DNA of 25,504 nt from Prevotella sp. CAG:891 (GTDB taxonomy: Bacteria; Bacteroidota; Bacteroidia; Bacteroidales; Bacteroidaceae): NCBI GenBank assembly GCA_000437675.1, contig FR901701.1, forward strand, positions 1 to 25,504. Direction: 5' to 3'. The position numbers and the translations under genes were made by a program. The notes beneath the pieces were generated by a model. It was not told the origin of the DNA and searched no databases. It saw only the letters and a program-made list of their open reading frames with translations. Of the stretch, positions 22,572 through 25,504 are shown in pieces (the first letter of the stretch is position 1; the number at the start of each line of letters is the position of its first letter).

Positions 22572-24746
22572 ATGAAACACAAATCGATTTTAAGTCTCCT
22601 GATTTTCCTCTTGGGATTTGGGGCAAGCACCACGTCTTGCGAAGACATGCTGACCCCCGATATGGACCGTTATGCTGAAAACTTCAGTGGAAAGGATACT
22701 GTCTATTTCTACCTCGGTATCGTGCGTAACGTGCAGGACATGATTGAACAAAATGAGCTGTTGGGCGACCTGCGAAGTGATTTGGTGACCACGACTGAGT
22801 ACTCAAGCGACTCAGTGTCGAACATCATCAATTACAAGCGTGACGCTGATGGCGAAAATCAACTTTTGAACCGCGCTGCCTACTATAAGGTTATCAACCA
22901 GTGTAACTTCTATCTGGCTAAAGTGGATACCAACGCTGTGAAGAACAATATCTACTTTATGCGTAAGGAATATGCACAAGTAGTGGCCATGCGTGCTTGG
23001 ACTTACCTCCAGCTCGTACAGACCTACGGCAAGGTTCCCTTTATTTCAAAACCTGTTGACAATGCAGACACGGGATGGGAAACCAACCCCGAAGCATGGG
23101 CTACGGCTGACAACTTGGTTGACTTGTTGAAAGGCGATGTCGAAAAGGCTCTTCGCTTTGAACACATCTACGGTGCACCCCAGTATGGCAACTATAATAC
23201 CGGTGCTTTCAATATTTCAAGCAAATATGTTCGCTTCTACAATGATCTCGTTTTGGCAGACCTTTATCTGCTGCGTGGTAAGGACAGAAACGACTATGTT
23301 GAAGCTGCCAAGAATTACTACTACTTCTTGAAGGAATATGCCAAGTCTAACGTGAAAGTACAAAACTTTACGCGTGCCCATTTCATGGAGTACACCATGG
23401 GGGGTAAAGACTACTATTCACCCTTTATCTCTTCATACGTTTCAGGTGGTTTGGCTGCTAAGTCCGTTTCTACTGAGAACTTGACGGTGATTCCTTCGGC
23501 TGCGAACAACTCGTTTGGACGTACGCTGACCCGTTCGGCACAGATTTATGGTTTTGATCCTCACTCAACGACTTCAACTTCAACTGATGATGATAATCAG
23601 ACTACTACTACGCAGTCAGGTCAGATTTCAGTTAAGATGAACTATCAGTCACGTCAGGTAGCTCCTTCTGAAGCTTACTTGAACCTCTGTGCAAACCAAA
23701 TTTATGTAAATACGACGAATTTTGATGGCGAGGTTAACAAGGTAGAGTATTTCGAAGGTGCCGGTGATGCACGTATGCATGCCACTGCTCCCCTTTTCGA
23801 AACCGATAAGTTCGGTAAGGTACGCTTTATCACCAAAGCTGCCCCCGTTACTTCAGTTATGAACTCAGGTGTTACCAGTTCAATGCCCGAGTTCCGCTAC
23901 ATCCACTCGCCCTATCGTCTGAAGCAAGTTTACTTGCGTTTTGCCGAAGCATTGAACCGCTGTGGTTACCCGCGCCATGCTTACATGATTCTGCGTGATG
24001 GTATCAACATCGACAAGATGCCTACGCTCAACGACTCAATCAAATACGATGATGTGAACCACACGAAGCAGTTGGTATTCTACCTTGACAGTGCCAAGGC
24101 TTACAACAATGCAGACTATGTGGGTATCGATGAACTCCGTCGTGCACAGGCTGAACCTGAGTACACCCTCTTCCTCGACTTCACTTCAAACGTTTGGGCT
24201 AACGACGGTATTCATGAACAAGGTTGCGGTACTACCTGTTCCCTTGATACGCTCACTGCTTACGAACGTGTAGTAGCTCAGCGTATTCAAGATGAAGCTA
24301 AGCGTGCTGGCTCGTTCACTCCCGAAGTAGCAGCCAAGGTTCGCGCCCTCCGCGCTTCGCTCCGTGCCGGTGAGGCCCCCGAAGCCGGTGAAGGTACGCC
24401 CGAAGAACCTAACCGCGACGATTACACTGAAATCGAACCTGTGAAGCCCGCCGAGGCAGATCCGCTCGAAATCAATGCAGTGGAAACACTCATTGCTGAC
24501 GAATGTGCCCTAGAACTGGCTTACGAAGGTCACCGTATGTTCGACCTTATCCGTTTCGCACGTCATAAGGACTTGGACGTAACCGGTAAGTTCGGTGTTA
24601 ATTATGGTACGCAGTGGTTGGCATGGAAGATTGCCCGTCGTCAGGAGAAGTTAGCTCCTTACGAAACTCCTGCTCAGTATGACGGTGGATTGTTCAACCT
24701 GTTGCTCAACAGCGAGAACTGGTATTTGAAGAGCCCCGCTTACTAA
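22572..24746 (+). CDS. RagB/SusD-family surface lipoprotein (second pair)
   Basis: Protein of 724 aa. The lipoprotein signal ends at Cys23 (STTSC), followed by EDMLTPDMDRYAEN. The core has the SusD helix pattern (AVVAMRAWTYLQLVQTYGKV then PFIS; RLKQVYLRFAEALNRCGYPR) and the conserved C-terminal ECALELAYEGHRMFDLIRFA near residues 641-660. Two low-complexity inserts stand out: a Thr/Ser/Asp-rich one near 334-350 (TSTSTDDDNQTTTTQSGQ) and an acidic, Pro-rich one near 594-631 (GEAPEAGEGTPEEP and EIEPVKPAEADP) just before the C-terminal signature. These make it longer than most SusD proteins. It is the last gene of the block and is followed by two terminators. Its substrate is unknown. Confidence 0.92.
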   Translation: MKHKSILSLLIFLLGFGASTTSCEDMLTPDMDRYAENFSGKDTVYFYLGIVRNVQDMIEQNELLGDLRSDLVTTTEYSSDSVSNIINYKRDADGENQLLNRAAYYKVINQCNFYLAKVDTNAVKNNIYFMRKEYAQVVAMRAWTYLQLVQTYGKVPFISKPVDNADTGWETNPEAWATADNLVDLLKGDVEKALRFEHIYGAPQYGNYNTGAFNISSKYVRFYNDLVLADLYLLRGKDRNDYVEAAKNYYYFLKEYAKSNVKVQNFTRAHFMEYTMGGKDYYSPFISSYVSGGLAAKSVSTENLTVIPSAANNSFGRTLTRSAQIYGFDPHSTTSTSTDDDNQTTTTQSGQISVKMNYQSRQVAPSEAYLNLCANQIYVNTTNFDGEVNKVEYFEGAGDARMHATAPLFETDKFGKVRFITKAAPVTSVMNSGVTSSMPEFRYIHSPYRLKQVYLRFAEALNRCGYPRHAYMILRDGINIDKMPTLNDSIKYDDVNHTKQLVFYLDSAKAYNNADYVGIDELRRAQAEPEYTLFLDFTSNVWANDGIHEQGCGTTCSLDTLTAYERVVAQRIQDEAKRAGSFTPEVAAKVRALRASLRAGEAPEAGEGTPEEPNRDDYTEIEPVKPAEADPLEINAVETLIADECALELAYEGHRMFDLIRFARHKDLDVTGKFGVNYGTQWLAWKIARRQEKLAPYETPAQYDGGLFNLLLNSENWYLKSPAY

Positions 24747-24758
24747 TCAACAAAAAGT

Positions 24759-24790
24759 GAAGCTTGTGTGCGCTTTTGCGCCACAGCTTC
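24759..24790 (+). terminator. Operon terminator 1
   Basis: GAAGCT-t-GTG-t-GCGC pairs with GCGC-CAC-AGCTTC around TTTT, beginning 13 nt past the stop of the second susD. The T-run after the stem is poor (ATTTCG). Confidence 0.6.
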
Positions 24791-24805
24791 ATTTCGATAC
24801 AAAGC

Positions 24806-24850
24806 ATAGGCCATGCTTGCGGTTTACGCCGCGATGCATGGCCTATTTTG
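24806..24850 (+). terminator. Operon terminator 2
   Basis: ATAGGCCATGC (24806-24816) pairs perfectly with GCATGGCCTAT (24836-24846), with an inner GCGG/CCGC, and runs into TTTTGCGTTTTG. Together with the preceding stem-loop it should end the long operon firmly. Confidence 0.75.
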
Positions 24851-25050
24851 CGTTTTGAACGACGTATGTTTATCTCTCGGCTATTCTTTCAGATTGGAAC
24901 GCGCTTCTCAGCCTGCAATGCCCATAGCTGTTTTAACAAATATTTTAACAAAGCTAAAAGCTTGATTGTCACACTTACTATCATTGAAGGGCAGCATCAT
25001 GGTGCGCCAAACAGATTTGCGCGATTCTATGAAAACGCTGTTTATCAGTA

Positions 25051-25114
25051 GTTCCGAGTTTCTCGAAAAAGTCTCGGAACTAATTTCAACAAGCTCGGAA
25101 CTAATTTCAACAAG
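25051..25114. repeat. Hairpin joined to a 21-bp tandem duplication
   Basis: GTTCCGAG (25051-25058) and CTCGGAAC (25073-25080) form a perfect 8-bp stem. The right arm is the start of a 21-bp unit (25073-25093) repeated exactly at 25094-25114, followed by a decayed third start (CTTGGAG). It is noncoding; I see no gene in 24747-25244. Confidence 0.7.
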
Positions 25115-25150
25115 CTTGGAGAAATTTTTCAGGATAGCGTGGACCGGTGT

Positions 25151-25181
25151 TCAAAAACCCCCGGCAGACGCAGTCTGGGGG
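25151..25181 (-). terminator. Minus-strand terminator behind the gene remnant
   Basis: Read on the minus strand, CCCC-AGAC stem bases (25081 side excluded; 25181-25173) pair with GTCTG-cc-GGGG (25169-25158) around TGC, and GTTTTTG follows. It lies about 65 bp past the stop of the minus-strand remnant at 25245. The plus strand has only a weak T-run. Confidence 0.6.
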
Positions 25182-25244
25182 AGTGCGTTTTAATGTAATT
25201 TTACCTACACGATGGGCAGTTATTTAACATTTACTGCATATGGC

Positions 25245-25481
25245 TTAGCGGTAAAGCAGGCTGAAGTTCAGCCCCTTTGGTTGCCCCATGAATAGGCTGT
25301 TAGAAGTATCGGAAGTGAAACTGAACTTTCCCCCTTCTACTGTGCCCGAAAAACATCAGGATGTGCAGTCAGATGCCCATATAAATAGGCGACGAGGGGT
25401 GTTGAGTTGTATCTTTCCACCATCAATTACAGGCAGCATCACAGCCTCGCCGGATGAATAATCAACATTCCTATTTAAGAA
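25245..25481 (-). pseudogene. Decayed 3' end of an unidentified gene
   Basis: On the minus strand one frame is open from 25481 to the stop at 25245 except for a single TGA at 25358-25356. Before that stop it reads protein-like text such as VDYSSGEAVMLPVIDGGKIQ and NTPRRLFIWASDCTS; after it, GTVEGGKFSFTSDTSNSLFM and GQPKGLNFSLLYR. A further in-frame stop lies upstream (25484-25482). A terminator on the same strand follows. I do not recognise the family. Chance cannot be excluded, but the text on both sides of the TGA reads as a real beta-rich C-terminus. Confidence 0.45.
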
Positions 25482-25504
25482 TTAAGCGGGAATTCCCCTG
25501 TCTT

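Overview
This window looks like chromosomal DNA of a Bacteroidota, probably order Bacteroidales and perhaps near Prevotellaceae. What is seen: two SusC/SusD outer-membrane pairs, lysine exporter LysO split into two overlapping genes, Bacteroidetes-type promoters (TTG-N19-TAnnTTTG), lipoproteins with acidic residues after the lipobox cysteine, and no Shine-Dalgarno pattern at starts. The family-level placement is inference.

Left part (1-6 kb) is ordinary chromosome with loosely packed genes. On the minus strand are the two-gene lysO operon (1180 to 264), with a clear promoter and a strong terminator, and an orphan ECF sigma factor (2655 to 2062) followed by a 52-aa unknown gene (1900 to 1742). 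Divergent from the sigma gene, on the plus strand, are a YhcC-like radical SAM protein (2929-3855) and a Rid/chorismatase-superfamily protein (4767-5858). The gaps between them are rich in structured DNA: a 195-bp element with 19-bp terminal inverted repeats, a short hairpin motif present twice with paired base changes, and an orphan GC-rich terminator.

Central part (6310-24746) is one colinear block of seven large genes, all exported: FAS1 lipoprotein (four FAS1-like domains) - SusC - SusD - FAS1 lipoprotein - FAS1 lipoprotein - SusC - SusD. Spacings run from a 1-nt overlap to about 110 nt. A promoter-like element lies about 250 bp upstream and two stem-loop terminators follow the last stop, so it is probably one operon of about 18.5 kb. 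SusC proteins are TonB-dependent barrels and SusD proteins their substrate-binding lids. The three fasciclin-domain lipoproteins are probably surface partners that bind ligand or adhere. There are no glycoside hydrolases, proteases, sensors or anti-sigma genes in the block, so the substrate cannot be read from context. Stem-loops lie in both susC-susD gaps and before the second susC, possible points for setting transcript ratios.

Right end (24747-25504) holds the terminators, a hairpin with a 21-bp tandem duplication, and on the minus strand the decayed 3' end of a gene with its own terminator still in place.
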